This document shows, one piece after another, positions 52,036-61,651 of a stretch of 64,000 bases of DNA. The DNA comes from Methylosinus sporium (GTDB lineage Bacteria > Pseudomonadota > Alphaproteobacteria > Rhizobiales > Beijerinckiaceae). The stretch is taken from positions 310,001 through 374,000 of the forward strand of contig NZ_PUIV01000001.1 of assembly GCF_003113265.1 (NCBI RefSeq), in the 5' to 3' direction. Numbering within the stretch: position 1 is the first letter of the stretch; the number at the start of each line of letters is the position of its first letter. Below the pieces are notes generated by a model, which ran no database searches, was not told the DNA's origin, and was given only the letters and a program-made list of their open reading frames with translations. A program made the position numbers and the translations under genes.

Positions 52036-53241
52036 GTGGGGACGATCGCCGTCATGCGCTTCGACGCTCTCGATCGGCTGAATTTTTTTCTCGCCGATGT
52101 GCGCGGCGGGCTCGGACCTTTCGTCGGCGTGTTTTTGTTCACGCAGGCGCATTGGAGCCAGGCCGAGATCGGCGCCGTGCTGACAGTGAGCGGGCTCGTC
52201 GGCATAGCGGCGCATCCGGCCGTCGGCGCCTTCATCGATCGCACGCGCGCCAAGCGCCAGCTTCTCGTCGTCGCGAGCTTCGTGCTCTGCGGCTGCGGCC
52301 TCGCCATCATTCATGCGCCGAGCATTCCCGTCGTCGTCGCGGCCGACATCGTCATGGCGACGCTCGGCGCCGTCTTCGCGCCCACAGTGGCGGCGATCAC
52401 GCTCGGCCTCTATGGCCGCGACAGGCTCGCCGAGAGGCTCGGCCGCAACGCCGCCTTCGATCGCGCAGGGAATATTTTTATCGCGGGAATCGTCGGGTTC
52501 GTCGGCGTGCTGGCGTCGCAGACCGCGCCCTTCTATCTCACGCCGATCTTCGCCGCGCTCGCGGCGCGCGCGGCCTTCGCCATTCCGGCCGAGGCTATAG
52601 ATCATAACCGCGCCCGCGGGCTCGAGGATGTCGATCTCGCGCATCCGCCGCAGCCGGGCAAGCTGCGCGATCTCCTGCATTACCGCACGCTGCTCGTCTA
52701 TGCGGCGGCGGCGGCGCTGTTCAATTTCGCCAATGCGCCGACATTGTCGTTGATCGCGCAGAAGCTCGCTTCGGAAAATCCGGGCTTCGAGAGCGGCGTC
52801 ACCTCGGCGGCGATCATTCTGGCTCAGCTCTCGACGATCGGCATGGCGCTCATCGTCGAGCGCGCCGATCTCATCGGCCGAAAGCCGCTCATCGTCCTCG
52901 CTTTCGCGGCGCTGTTCGCGCGCGATCTCGCTTGCGTCTTCGCGGAGACGCCGCTGCATCTGCTCGCGGCGCAATTGCTGGACGGCGTCGGCGGCGGTCT
53001 TTTCGATGCGTTGCTGCCGCTCGTGCTCGCGGACATTATGCGCGGCACGGGCCATTACAGCCTCGCGCGCGGCGGGCTCGGCTTCGTGCAGGGCGTGGGC
53101 GGCGCGACGAGCCTGTCCGTCGCCGGTTTCATCGTCACCTCGGTCGGCTATGCGCCGACCTTTCTGGCGCTCGCCGCGGTCGCGCTCGCGGGCCTCGCGC
53201 TGGTCCTCGTCGCCATGCCCGAGACGGGGCCGAAGCGCTGA
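52036..53241 (+). CDS. MFS transporter
   Basis: 401 residues from GTG 52036, which has GAGGAG 6 bases upstream; ATG 52054 is possible. About twelve hydrophobic helices in two halves, with the cytoplasmic loop 2-3 reading AFIDRTRAKRQLL (MFS motif A-like) and a mid-loop rich in charge. Substrate unknown. Divergent from the methyltransferase (101 bp gap). Confidence 0.86.
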   Translation: MGTIAVMRFDALDRLNFFLADVRGGLGPFVGVFLFTQAHWSQAEIGAVLTVSGLVGIAAHPAVGAFIDRTRAKRQLLVVASFVLCGCGLAIIHAPSIPVVVAADIVMATLGAVFAPTVAAITLGLYGRDRLAERLGRNAAFDRAGNIFIAGIVGFVGVLASQTAPFYLTPIFAALAARAAFAIPAEAIDHNRARGLEDVDLAHPPQPGKLRDLLHYRTLLVYAAAAALFNFANAPTLSLIAQKLASENPGFESGVTSAAIILAQLSTIGMALIVERADLIGRKPLIVLAFAALFARDLACVFAETPLHLLAAQLLDGVGGGLFDALLPLVLADIMRGTGHYSLARGGLGFVQGVGGATSLSVAGFIVTSVGYAPTFLALAAVALAGLALVLVAMPETGPKR

Positions 53242-53250
53242 CTCCTCCGC

Positions 53251-53748
53251 TCAAGCCGTTCCGGGCGCGAAGCCCTCCTCGAGGCCGAGACGCTCGAGCA
53301 GCGATTTGCGCCGCTTGCGGTCACGCTTCTGTGGCGGCTTGCGATTGTAATAATCGAACAGCACTTCGCGATAGAGTTTGATGACGCTCCTCTCGTCGAG
53401 CCCGACCAGAATATGGGCGGCGACACGCAGCAGCAGATAGACCGTGCATTCGAAGAGGAAGGAGCTCGGATGCGAGAACATCACCGGCAGAGCCGAAGCG
53501 ATGACGGCGCCGTAGAGCGAGGCGATCGCATAGCGCGGATTGACGCGCGCCCACAGGAAGAGGCGCAGCAATTCGCGATAGCCGACGATGTTCACCAAGG
53601 TCGAGTAGAGCTCGAGGCTGAGGGCGCCGTTCTGGAAATCGACGATCGCGCGGGCGAAGGCGACGATGGCGACGAGGGAATAGAAAATCGTGTCGCAACG
53701 GCGAAGGCAGAGTTCACGAACATCGTCGAACAACAGTTTTTTCCTCAT
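53251..53748 (-). CDS. Membrane protein of unknown function
   Basis: 165 residues from ATG 53748, which has GAGGAG about 6 bases upstream; a longer frame from 53793 runs into the repeat at 53789-53842. Basic start (MRKKLLFDD), about three to four hydrophobic segments between 20 and 120, then a very basic C-terminal tail (PPQKRDRKRRKS). No family recognised. Convergent with the MFS gene 9 bp away. Confidence 0.7.
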   Translation of the reverse strand: MRKKLLFDDVRELCLRRCDTIFYSLVAIVAFARAIVDFQNGALSLELYSTLVNIVGYRELLRLFLWARVNPRYAIASLYGAVIASALPVMFSHPSSFLFECTVYLLLRVAAHILVGLDERSVIKLYREVLFDYYNRKPPQKRDRKRRKSLLERLGLEEGFAPGTA

Positions 53749-54117
53749 CTTCGCTCCTCGAGGGGTCGGGGTCGCGCTGTAGCATTCTTTCATTCGAGCG
53801 AATCTGATCGATCGAATCCGTTCGAGCGGAACGCGCTCTAAAAGAGCCGCAAATCCGGCGCCGACCAGTCCGGCGTCGATGAGAGATTCAGCTCGCGGTA
53901 TGCGCGCCGCTCCTGTAATACGTAGCAGTTCGAAGCGAGCTGCGACGTGATGTCGCGCCGGCGCGGCGCCTCGTCACAGAGCGCTCTGCGCGTTCGGGCG
54001 CCGAAATGGCGGGCGCCCCGGGCGAAGGACGCCATAGCCCGAGACGATGAAAAAGGTCATATTGCCGCCAAAGCGGACGGCGCGCCAAAGCGCCGCAGTC
54101 ACCCGAGGGAACGCTCG
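53749..54117. other. Gene-free region upstream of acs
   Basis: About 370 bp: the repeat at 53789-53842, then presumably the acs promoter. No clear sigma-70 or sigma-54 motif was convincing. In-frame codons upstream of the acs ATG are open back to 53947 but encode no Acs-like residues. Confidence 0.45.
53789..53842. repeat. Dispersed repeat, copy 2 (TAGAGCGCGTTCCG family, reverse)
   Basis: Read on the minus strand it has TAGAGCGCGTTCCG, CGAACG, GATCGATCAGA and TTCGCTC in the same order as 25742-25791. The two copies lie 28 kb apart in opposite orientation. Confidence 0.6.
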
Positions 54118-56052
54118 ATGTCGGAAAAGATCTATGCCGTGCCGGAAGCTTGGCGCAATGAAGCGCGCGTGAACGCCGAGAAATATGACGCGCTCTACCG
54201 GCGCTCCGTCGCCGACCCCGACGGCTTTTGGGGAGAGCAGGCGCAGCGCATCGAATGGATCGCGCCGTTCACGCGCGTGAAAGAGGTCAGCTTCGACACG
54301 CATAATGTCGCGATCGAATGGTTCGGCGACGGCTCCACCAATATTGCGATGAATTGCATCGATCGGCATCTTCCGCATCGCGCCGATCAAGTCGCGATCA
54401 TCTGGGAGGGCGACGATCCTTCGCTCTCGCGCCACATCACCTATCGCGAATTGCACGAGCAGGTGTGCCGCTTCGCCAATGTGCTGAAGGCGCATGGCGT
54501 GCGCAAAGGCGATCGCGTGACGATCTATCTGCCGATGATTCCGGAGGCCGCCTACGCCATGCTCGCCTGCGCGCGCATCGGCGCCGTGCATTCGGTGGTG
54601 TTCGGCGGCTTCTCGCCGGATGCGCTCGCCGGCCGCATCGAGGATGCGCAATCGGATGTCGTCATCACGGCGGATGAGGGCGTGCGCGGCGGCCGCAAAT
54701 CGCCGCTCAAGGACAATGTCGACGCCGCGCTGGAGAAGGTCTCGGCCAAGACCGTCATCGTCGTCACGCGCACTGGCGCCAAGGTGGATATGAAGCCCGG
54801 CCGCGATTTCCGTTACGAGGACGAGGCGAAGAAGGTTCCCGAGGATTGCCCTTACGCCGAGGTCGGCGCCGAGGATCCGCTGTTCATCCTCTACACATCG
54901 GGCTCGACCGGAAAGCCCAAGGGCGTGCTGCACACGACCGGCGGCTATCTCGTCCACGCCGCGCTCACCCATGAGCTGGTCTTCGATTATCGCGAGGGCG
55001 ATGTCTATTGGTGCACGGCGGATGTCGGCTGGGTGACGGGCCACAGCTATATCGTCTATGGCCCGCTCGCCAATGGCGCGACGACGCTGATGTTCGAAGG
55101 CGTGCCGAATTATCCGACCGTCTCGCGCTTCTGGGAAGTGATCGACAAGCACAAGGTCGACATCTTCTACACCGCGCCGACGGCGATCCGCGCGCTGATG
55201 GGCGCCGGCGAGGAGCCGGTGAAGAAGACCAGCCGCAAATCCATTCGCCTGCTCGGCTCGGTCGGCGAGCCGATCAATCCGGAAGCCTGGGAATGGTATC
55301 ACCGCGTCGTCGGCGAGGGCCGCTGCCCGATCGTCGACACATGGTGGCAGACGGAGACGGGCGGCATTCTGATTGCGCCGCTGCCGGGCGCGACGGCGCT
55401 GAAGCCGGGCTCGGCGACCAAGCCCTTCTTCGGCGTGCAGCCGGAGATCGTCGACGCGAACGGCAATGTGCTGGAGGGCGCCTGCGAGGGTAATCTCGTC
55501 ATCGCCGATAGCTGGCCGGGACAGGCGCGCACCGTGTTCGGCGATCACGAGCGTTTCGTGCAGACTTATTTCACCGCCTATCCGGGCAAATATTTCACCG
55601 GCGACGGCTGCCGGCGCGATTCCGACGGCTATTATTGGATCACCGGCCGCGTCGACGATGTCATCAATGTCTCTGGCCATCGTCTCGGCACGGCGGAGAT
55701 CGAGAGCGCGCTCGTCGCCCATGAGAAGGTCGCGGAGGCGGCCGTCGTCGGCTTCCCGCACGCGATCAAGGGCCAGGGCATCTACGCCTATGTGACCTTG
55801 ATGGGCGGAGTCGAGGCTTCCGAGCGTCTGCGCAAGGAGCTGGTCGATTTCGTGCGCAAGGAGATTTCCGCCATCGCCTCGCCGGATGTGATCCAATTCG
55901 CGCCCGGCCTGCCGAAGACGCGCTCCGGCAAGATCATGCGGCGTATTCTGCGCAAGATCGCCGAGAATGAATTCGGCGCGCTCGGGGATACGTCCACGCT
56001 CGCCGATCCGAGCGTTGTGGAGGATCTGATCAAGAACAGGCCGGCGGGGTGA
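54118..56052 (+). CDS. acs: Acetyl-CoA synthetase
   Basis: 644 residues from ATG 54118, with GAGGGA 7 bases upstream. Adenylate-forming enzyme: acetate + ATP + CoA to acetyl-CoA. [21 protein letters not shown], the P-loop-like [21 protein letters not shown], and the C-terminal [11 protein letters not shown] with Lys605, the site acetylated to switch the enzyme off in other bacteria. Full length. Confidence 0.97.
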   Translation: MSEKIYAVPEAWRNEARVNAEKYDALYRRSVADPDGFWGEQAQRIEWIAPFTRVKEVSFDTHNVAIEWFGDGSTNIAMNCIDRHLPHRADQVAIIWEGDDPSLSRHITYRELHEQVCRFANVLKAHGVRKGDRVTIYLPMIPEAAYAMLACARIGAVHSVVFGGFSPDALAGRIEDAQSDVVITADEGVRGGRKSPLKDNVDAALEKVSAKTVIVVTRTGAKVDMKPGRDFRYEDEAKKVPEDCPYAEVGAEDPLFILYTSGSTGKPKGVLHTTGGYLVHAALTHELVFDYREGDVYWCTADVGWVTGHSYIVYGPLANGATTLMFEGVPNYPTVSRFWEVIDKHKVDIFYTAPTAIRALMGAGEEPVKKTSRKSIRLLGSVGEPINPEAWEWYHRVVGEGRCPIVDTWWQTETGGILIAPLPGATALKPGSATKPFFGVQPEIVDANGNVLEGACEGNLVIADSWPGQARTVFGDHERFVQTYFTAYPGKYFTGDGCRRDSDGYYWITGRVDDVINVSGHRLGTAEIESALVAHEKVAEAAVVGFPHAIKGQGIYAYVTLMGGVEASERLRKELVDFVRKEISAIASPDVIQFAPGLPKTRSGKIMRRILRKIAENEFGALGDTSTLADPSVVEDLIKNRPAG

Positions 56053-56101
56053 TGTCGGCGCGCGCTGTGCCGGAGCGCACGGCGGCCGATCGTCGGCGCC
56101 T

Positions 56102-56141
56102 GATAGGGTCGTCTCGTCTCATCGAGAACGAGACGATCTAT
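56102..56141. promoter_or_regulatory. Long hairpin between acs and the small exported protein
   Basis: TCGTCTCGT (56109-56117) pairs with ACGAGACGA (56128-56136), with an outer GATAG/CTATC stem. No T-run. It may end acs transcription or act as an operator; ACGAGACGATC is shared with candidate operator O1 at 47182-47192. Confidence 0.5.
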
Positions 56142-56155
56142 CAGGAGCAATTTTC

Positions 56156-56410
56156 ATGAAAATGGCATTTTCTCTCGCCGTCGCGATCGCGGCGACTTCC
56201 CTGAACGTCGATGTGAACGCCGCGCCGGTGCGCAACGCCTCCATGAGCTTTCAGGGCGATGTGACCTCTCGGGGCGACGTGACGCCTCAGGGCGACGTGC
56301 AGCTGGCCGGTCTCGCTTGGCGATGCGGCAAGAAGAATCCCGCCGAATGGGGAACCTTCGGCAACGGCTGCCTCAAGCAGAAGCGCAAGGCGCGCCAGGG
56401 CAAAGCCTGA
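56156..56410 (+). CDS. Small exported protein with GDV repeats
   Basis: 84 residues from ATG 56156, with AGGAGC upstream. Signal peptide about 1-22 (cleavage after VNA). The mature part begins with three short repeats around GDV (FQGDVTSRGDVTPQGDVQ), then LAWRCGKKNPAEWGTFGNGCLKQ with two Cys that may form a disulfide, and a very basic tail. I do not recognise it. Confidence 0.65.
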   Translation: MKMAFSLAVAIAATSLNVDVNAAPVRNASMSFQGDVTSRGDVTPQGDVQLAGLAWRCGKKNPAEWGTFGNGCLKQKRKARQGKA

Positions 56411-56475
56411 TCCGGCTTCCGATGACGTGCTCGGAACGTGCCCGCCTCGACTCTCCGGGGCCGTCGTCGATCTCT

Positions 56476-56528
56476 GCCGCCAGCTCGCTCGCGGGGAGCG
56501 CTCGCTCGACTGCGAGCGAGCTGGCGGC
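56476..56528. repeat. Perfect 17-bp inverted repeat upstream of fabD
   Basis: Arms 56476-56492 (GCCGCCAGCTCGCTCGC) and 56512-56528 are exact complements around a 19-nt centre. No T-run follows. It could be a terminator of the short gene or a regulatory structure ahead of fabD. Confidence 0.6.
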
Positions 56529-56653
56529 TCGGGCAGGGATCGGGACGAGGGAAGCCCCCGATGCCCCGCCGAGCCCGCGTCTCTCGACTTGACAGGCTCT
56601 CGCGCCTGCGCCACTCGGCGCTCGTCAATCCAAAATGAGGGGACGAGCAGCGC

Positions 56654-57601
56654 ATGGCGAAGGCATTCGTGTTTCCGGGACAGGGGTCGCAGGCGGTCGG
56701 CATGGGCAAGGCGCTCGGCGAGGCCTTTCCTCAGGCGCGCGCCGTCTATGAGGAAGTTGACGCCGCGCTCGGCGCGCCGCTCTCCAACATCATGTTCGAA
56801 GGTCCGGAAGCCGAGTTGACGCTCACCGCCAACGCCCAGCCGGCGCTGATGGCGGTCTCGCTCGCCGCCATCCGCGTGCTGGAAGCCGAGGCCGGGCTCG
56901 ATCTCCCCCGCGACGCCAAATTCGTCGCCGGCCATTCGCTCGGCGAATATTCGGCGCTGGCCGCCGCCGGGGCGCTCTCCATAGCGGACACCGCGCGGCT
57001 GTTGCGGCTGCGCGGCCAGGCCATGCAGGCGGCGGTTCCGGTCGGTGCGGGCGCGATGGCGGCGCTCATCGGCGTCGAGTTCGACGCTGCGCGCGAGATC
57101 GCCGAGGCCGCCGCCGCGGCGGAAGGAAAAGTCTGCCAGATCGCAAATGACAATGGCGGCGGCCAGATCGTCGTCTCCGGCGCCAAGGCGGCGGTGGAAA
57201 AGGCGATTCTCATCGCCAAGGAGCGCGGCGTGAAGCGCGCCGTGCCGCTGCCCGTCTCCGCGCCCTTCCATTGCGCGCTGATGCAGCCGGCGGCCGAGGC
57301 CATGCGCGAGGCGCTGGCGACGACGACGATTCTCGCGCCCAAACTTCCCGTCGTCGCCAATGTGACCGCGAGCCCGATCGTGTCGCCGGACGATATTCGT
57401 CGTCTTCTGGTGGAGCAGGTGACGGGCACGGTTCGCTGGCGCGAATGCGTCGCCTATATGGCCGGCGAGGGCGTCGACCGATTCGTCGAATGCGGCGCCG
57501 GCAAGGTGCTGACCGGGCTTTTGAAGCGAATCGCTTCCGAGGCGAAAGGCGTCGCCGTCGGCGCGCCCGAGGATCTGGACGCTTTTCGCGCCTTCGTCTG
57601 A
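56654..57601 (+). CDS. fabD: Malonyl-CoA:ACP transacylase
   Basis: 315 residues. Loads malonate onto ACP to begin fatty-acid elongation. FPGQGSQAVGMG at the start, catalytic Ser95 in GHSLGEYSA, the SAPFHC His block and the closing ANVTASP block are intact. It starts a fab locus interrupted by an outer-membrane protein gene. Confidence 0.97.
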   Translation: MAKAFVFPGQGSQAVGMGKALGEAFPQARAVYEEVDAALGAPLSNIMFEGPEAELTLTANAQPALMAVSLAAIRVLEAEAGLDLPRDAKFVAGHSLGEYSALAAAGALSIADTARLLRLRGQAMQAAVPVGAGAMAALIGVEFDAAREIAEAAAAAEGKVCQIANDNGGGQIVVSGAKAAVEKAILIAKERGVKRAVPLPVSAPFHCALMQPAAEAMREALATTTILAPKLPVVANVTASPIVSPDDIRRLLVEQVTGTVRWRECVAYMAGEGVDRFVECGAGKVLTGLLKRIASEAKGVAVGAPEDLDAFRAFV

Positions 57602-57610
57602 TCGCGAAAA

Positions 57611-57636
57611 AGCCCGGCCGTAGGGGCCGGGCTCTT
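57611..57636. terminator. Terminator hairpin between fabD and the convergent OMP gene
   Basis: AGCCCGGCC-GTAGG-GGCCGGGCT: a perfect 9-bp stem, preceded by AAAA and followed by CTTC. Lies 10 bp behind fabD and 24 bp before the minus-strand stop, fitting a bidirectional terminator. Confidence 0.7.
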
Positions 57637-57659
57637 CGTCCGGGAGGGGAGGACGGTTT

Positions 57660-58454
57660 TTAGTATCTCGCCACCACGGGAGCGGGGTTGAAGAGATTGA
57701 AGTGGTAGTTGACGCCCGCGCGCACGGTGCTGATCTGGGTGCGGCGGTTCCAGGTCAGGCCGCCGATGCCGACGATACCCGGCTGGACGATCGGCGCGAG
57801 CAGCAGCCAATTATTGTTGTTGTTCGCATTGTCGTTCAGCTCGGTGTAGAGATATTCGACCTTGGCCGACCAATTGGGCAGGAAGGCCCATTCGACGCCG
57901 CCGCCGGCCGTCCAGCCGCTGCGCACGTCATTGCCATTATTGCCCCACCAGCCGATCGTGGGCCGGTTCACCTCGCCATAGGCGAAGCCGCCCGTGCCGT
58001 AGATCAGGAGCCGCGAATCGAGCAGCGCCAGGCCGACGCGGCCGCGCACCGTGCCGAACCAGGGCACGCGGACGCGATTGAAATCGCCCCAGCCCCACCA
58101 ATTGTTGTTGCCGCCGCCGCTGCCGATGCTGGTGCCCTGAATATCGGTCTCGAGACCGACGACGAAGAGCGGCGAGAGCTGATAGTTCCAGCCGAGCTGA
58201 GCGCCGCCGACCACGCCGCCGCTATTGTTGCCGTTGTTGTTGTTCCAACCCCAGCCCCAATTGTTGTTGTTGTTGTGGTTGCGGTCGATCCAGCCGCCGC
58301 CGATGTTGAGACCGATATAAGGCCCGGTCCAGGAAAAAGACGGCGGCGGGACAAAGGCGACGACAGGCGCCGTGCGCGCCGGAAGATCGGCCGCGAAGGC
58401 CGAGCCGCCGAACAGCGCCGAAAAGATCGCCAGAACGGAAATTGTGTTTTTCAT
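57660..58454 (-). CDS. Outer-membrane beta-barrel protein with Asn-rich loops
   Basis: 264 residues from ATG 58454 with AAGGAGCC 7 bases upstream. Signal peptide about 1-21, then a Hyphomicrobiales-type porin-like barrel (SWTGPYIGLNIGGGW, GGAQLGWNYQ, FVVGLETDIQGT, WTAGGGVEWAFLPNWSAKVEYLY, RAGVNYHFN). Extracellular loops are full of Asn and Trp (NNNNNWGWGWNNNNGNN), unusual but consistent with surface exposure. It ends in Tyr rather than Phe after a short tail. Confidence 0.88.
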   Translation of the reverse strand: MKNTISVLAIFSALFGGSAFAADLPARTAPVVAFVPPPSFSWTGPYIGLNIGGGWIDRNHNNNNNWGWGWNNNNGNNSGGVVGGAQLGWNYQLSPLFVVGLETDIQGTSIGSGGGNNNWWGWGDFNRVRVPWFGTVRGRVGLALLDSRLLIYGTGGFAYGEVNRPTIGWWGNNGNDVRSGWTAGGGVEWAFLPNWSAKVEYLYTELNDNANNNNNWLLLAPIVQPGIVGIGGLTWNRRTQISTVRAGVNYHFNLFNPAPVVARY

Positions 58455-58826
58455 CGATGGCTCCTTCAATTCTCTAAAATCCGGCGCAGCACGCCAATCC
58501 ACGCTGTTCGACCCCGCGAACGAAAGCATTCGACCGCCTGCAGACGAAGATTTCGTAAATCGCCGAGACTGTAAACGTCAAATATGCCCGTATAAGTCCC
58601 GCCGACGCGCTTATTTGCTGCGGTGTGATAAAAAAGCACCCTTACGTAGTCAGAAAACGCTGAATTTGTACTACAAATCGCAGCCGCTTTCTCTCCGCAA
58701 TACCACTTAATGCGACAAAGAAGGCCGCCGCGCCCTCCGATTGCGCGCTGCGCGGCCGGCGCCCTATAGAGACGCATTCATGTTTTCGCGAAGCTGCGCG
58801 ACGAAAGCGGCGGCGAGGGAGGAGAG
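58455..58826. other. Intergenic region between the OMP gene and fabG
   Basis: About 370 bp with an AT-rich middle (about 58545-58690), which probably holds the outward promoters of the divergent OMP and fabG genes. No gene or palindrome recognised. Confidence 0.5.
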
Positions 58827-59564
58827 ATGTTCGATCTGACCGGCAAGACGGCGCTGGTGACGGGCGCGAGCGGGGGCATCGGCCGGGACATCGCGCGCGC
58901 GCTGCATCAGAGCGGCGCGGTCGTGGCGCTGTCGGGCACGCGCGAAGAGGCGCTTTCGGCGCTCGCTTCCGAGCTCGGCGAGCGCGTCCATATCCTGCCT
59001 TGCGATCTGTCCGACAAGACGCAGGCCGAGGCGCTGGTCCCAGCGGCGGAAAAGGCCATGGGCGGGCTCGACATTCTCGTCAACAACGCCGGCATCACCC
59101 GCGACATGCTGTTCATGCGCCTCAAGGACGAGGATTGGGACGCGGTGCTGAACGTCAATCTCACCTCCGCCTTCCGCCTGTCGCGGGCGGCGCTGCGCGG
59201 CATGATGCGCAAGCGCTTCGGGCGAATCATCGGCATCACCTCGGTCGTCGGCGTCACCGGCAACGCCGGCCAGGGCAATTACGCCGCCGCCAAGGCGGGC
59301 ATGATCGGCATGACCAAATCTCTGGCGGCCGAGGTCGCCTCGCGCGGCATAACCGTCAATTGCGTGGCGCCCGGCTTTATCGAGAGCCCCATGACCGACG
59401 CGCTGAACGAGACGCAGAAGCAGACGATTCTGCGCGCCGTGCCGGCGGGTCGGCTGGGCACGGGCGCCGATGTCGCCGCCGCCGTCGTCTATCTCGCGAG
59501 TGACGAATCGGCCTATGTCACAGGCCAGACTCTGCATGTGAACGGCGGCATGGCGATGATTTGA
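58827..59564 (+). CDS. fabG: 3-oxoacyl-ACP reductase
   Basis: 245 residues. NADPH-dependent reduction of beta-ketoacyl-ACP. Short-chain dehydrogenase: TGASGGIGRDIA cofactor loop, NNAGITRD, active-site Tyr152 and Lys156 in YAAAKAG, with the Ser in GITSVVG. A strong GGAGGAGAG ribosome site precedes the start. Confidence 0.96.
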   Translation: MFDLTGKTALVTGASGGIGRDIARALHQSGAVVALSGTREEALSALASELGERVHILPCDLSDKTQAEALVPAAEKAMGGLDILVNNAGITRDMLFMRLKDEDWDAVLNVNLTSAFRLSRAALRGMMRKRFGRIIGITSVVGVTGNAGQGNYAAAKAGMIGMTKSLAAEVASRGITVNCVAPGFIESPMTDALNETQKQTILRAVPAGRLGTGADVAAAVVYLASDESAYVTGQTLHVNGGMAMI

Positions 59565-59578
59565 AAGCTCGGGATTTG

Positions 59579-59601
59579 CCGTGGGGCGCCCCTCGCCACG
59601 G
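59579..59601 (+). terminator. Hairpin after fabG
   Basis: CCGTGG and CCACGG arms with an 11-nt loop, 15 bp after fabG. Weak, no T-run; may separate fabG from acpP, which has its own upstream region of about 230 bp. Confidence 0.4.
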
Positions 59602-59828
59602 CGAATTAATTATGCTACCAGACGCGACGCTGGCCGGGGGCGACGCCGCGAGAGCAATTCGGGCCGGCGAAAAGCTCGCCTCCCGATGGCGACATTTCGG
59701 TGGATCGCGCGAGCGGAACCGCAGAAATGTGACGTAGTTTACCCCTGAAACGATCGAGCGTGGTCCGAGCCGAGCTATGGATCCGCCAAATCGGTGTCAG
59801 CAGATCGATCGAACGAGGATCAGAGAAG

Positions 59829-60068
59829 ATGAGCGATATCGCCCCGCGCGTTAAGAGTATCGTTGTCGAACATCTCGGCGTCAAAGAAGAAGAGGTGAAG
59901 CCGGAGGCGTCTTTCGTCGACGATCTCGGGGCCGATTCTCTCGATACCGTCGAGCTGGTCATGGCCTTCGAGGAGGAGTTCGGCGTCGAGATCCCGGACG
60001 AAGAGGCCGAGAAGATCAACACGGTCGGCGACGCCATCACCTATCTCGAAAAAGCCAAGGCGGCTTGA
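59829..60068 (+). CDS. acpP: Acyl carrier protein
   Basis: 79 residues, very acidic. The phosphopantetheine attachment Ser37 is in [10 protein letters not shown]. Start [17 protein letters not shown] is the family start; the upstream in-frame codons from 59760 add nothing conserved. fabF follows after about 100 bp. Confidence 0.97.
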   Translation: MSDIAPRVKSIVVEHLGVKEEEVKPEASFVDDLGADSLDTVELVMAFEEEFGVEIPDEEAEKINTVGDAITYLEKAKAA

Positions 60069-60165
60069 GGCGAGACGCCTTCGCGACGCGGATCGTGGAA
60101 CGGTCCGCGCTGTCGCGACTTCGAGAAACCGACTGAAATATACGGCATAGCGTTCGAGAGAATCC

Positions 60166-61428
60166 ATGCGCAGGGTGGTGGTCACCGGACTCGGCATCGT
60201 TTCGCCGTTGGGCTGTGGCGTGGACGTCAATTGGCGGCGGCTGATCGCCGGAGAGCACGGCTTTCGCCGCATCGACACTTTCGAGGCGTCTGATCTCCCG
60301 TGTCAGATAGCAGGTTTCGTGCCGCGCGGCGACGGAACCAATGGAACCTTCGATCCCGACGGCTGGTTCGAGCCGAAGGAGCAGCGCAAGGTCGACGACT
60401 TCATCATCTATGGAGTCTCCGCGGCCACGCAGGCGCTGGCCGACGCCGGCTGGACGGCGGACACGCCCGAGAAGCAGAATTCGACCGGCGTGCTGATCGG
60501 CTCCGGCATCGGCGGGCTCGGCGGCATTTACGAGACCTCCATCACGCTGAAGGAGAAGGGCCCGCGACGCGTGTCGCCCTTCTTCATCTCCGGCCGAATC
60601 ATCAATCTGGCCTCCGGCTATGTGTCGATCATGCACGGCCTCAAAGGGCCCAATCACGCTGTCGTCACCGCCTGCTCCACCGGCGCGCACGCCATTGGCG
60701 ACGCGGGCCGGCTGATCGCGCTCGGCGAGGCGGAGGTGATGGTGGCGGGCGGCGCCGAATCGCCGGTCAATCGCATCGGCGTCGCGGGCTTCGCCGCCTG
60801 CAAGGCGCTGTCGACCGGCTTCAACGATCGTCCCGAGGCGGGCTCGCGTCCCTATGATCGCGATCGCGACGGCTTCGTGATGGGCGAGGGCGCCGGCTGC
60901 GTCGTGCTCGAATCCTATGAGCACGCCAAGGCGCGCGGCGCCAGAATCTACGCCGAGCTGATCGGCTATGGCATGTCCGGCGACGCCTATCACATCACGG
61001 CGCCCGCGCCGGACGGCGACGGCGCCTATCGCTGCATGGAGATCGCGCTGAAGCGCGCGGGCGTTCGCGTGTCGGATGTGGATTACGTGAACTCCCACGG
61101 CACCTCGACGCCGCTCGGCGACGAGATCGAGCTGCAGGCGGTGCAGCGCCTCGTCGGCAATGAAACGCCGAATCTGTCCATGTCCTCGACCAAATCGGCG
61201 ATCGGACATCTGCTCGGCGCGGCCGGAGCAGTGGAGGCGATCTATTCCATATTGGCGCTCACCCATGGCGTCGCGCCGCCGACGCGCAATCTGGACAATC
61301 CTTCGGTCGAGACCGACATAGATCTGGTCCCGCACGAGGCGCGGCGGCGTAAGATCGATATCGTCCTGTCCAATTCCTTCGGTTTCGGCGGCACGAACGC
61401 CTCTCTCGTTTTCCGGCGTCCGGAGTGA
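60166..61428 (+). CDS. fabF: 3-oxoacyl-ACP synthase II
   Basis: 420 residues. Condenses acyl-ACP with malonyl-ACP. Catalytic Cys170 in VTACSTG, His in NSHGTSTPLGD and the second His in SAIGHLLGAAG: the Cys-His-His triad of KAS II. The C-terminal SNSFGFGGTNASLVF is typical. Confidence 0.97.
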   Translation: MRRVVVTGLGIVSPLGCGVDVNWRRLIAGEHGFRRIDTFEASDLPCQIAGFVPRGDGTNGTFDPDGWFEPKEQRKVDDFIIYGVSAATQALADAGWTADTPEKQNSTGVLIGSGIGGLGGIYETSITLKEKGPRRVSPFFISGRIINLASGYVSIMHGLKGPNHAVVTACSTGAHAIGDAGRLIALGEAEVMVAGGAESPVNRIGVAGFAACKALSTGFNDRPEAGSRPYDRDRDGFVMGEGAGCVVLESYEHAKARGARIYAELIGYGMSGDAYHITAPAPDGDGAYRCMEIALKRAGVRVSDVDYVNSHGTSTPLGDEIELQAVQRLVGNETPNLSMSSTKSAIGHLLGAAGAVEAIYSILALTHGVAPPTRNLDNPSVETDIDLVPHEARRRKIDIVLSNSFGFGGTNASLVFRRPE

Positions 61429-61651
61429 TCGGCGCTTCGCGCCGCCGCTCGCGCCTGTGGACGAGAGGCCGTTCCTGATTTCGCCACAAAGAACGATAGG
61501 GTAGCGAGCGCCGCAAAGTCGTCGCAATCCTGTTCGGCGAGGCGGCTCTCGAAGCGTTTTGTTTGTCGGTCCGTCGCGTTTTTCTGGTCGGCGAATTTGG
61601 ATGTGATCCGAATCACGACACGGCCCGAAACCCAAGAGACGGAGTTTCCCG

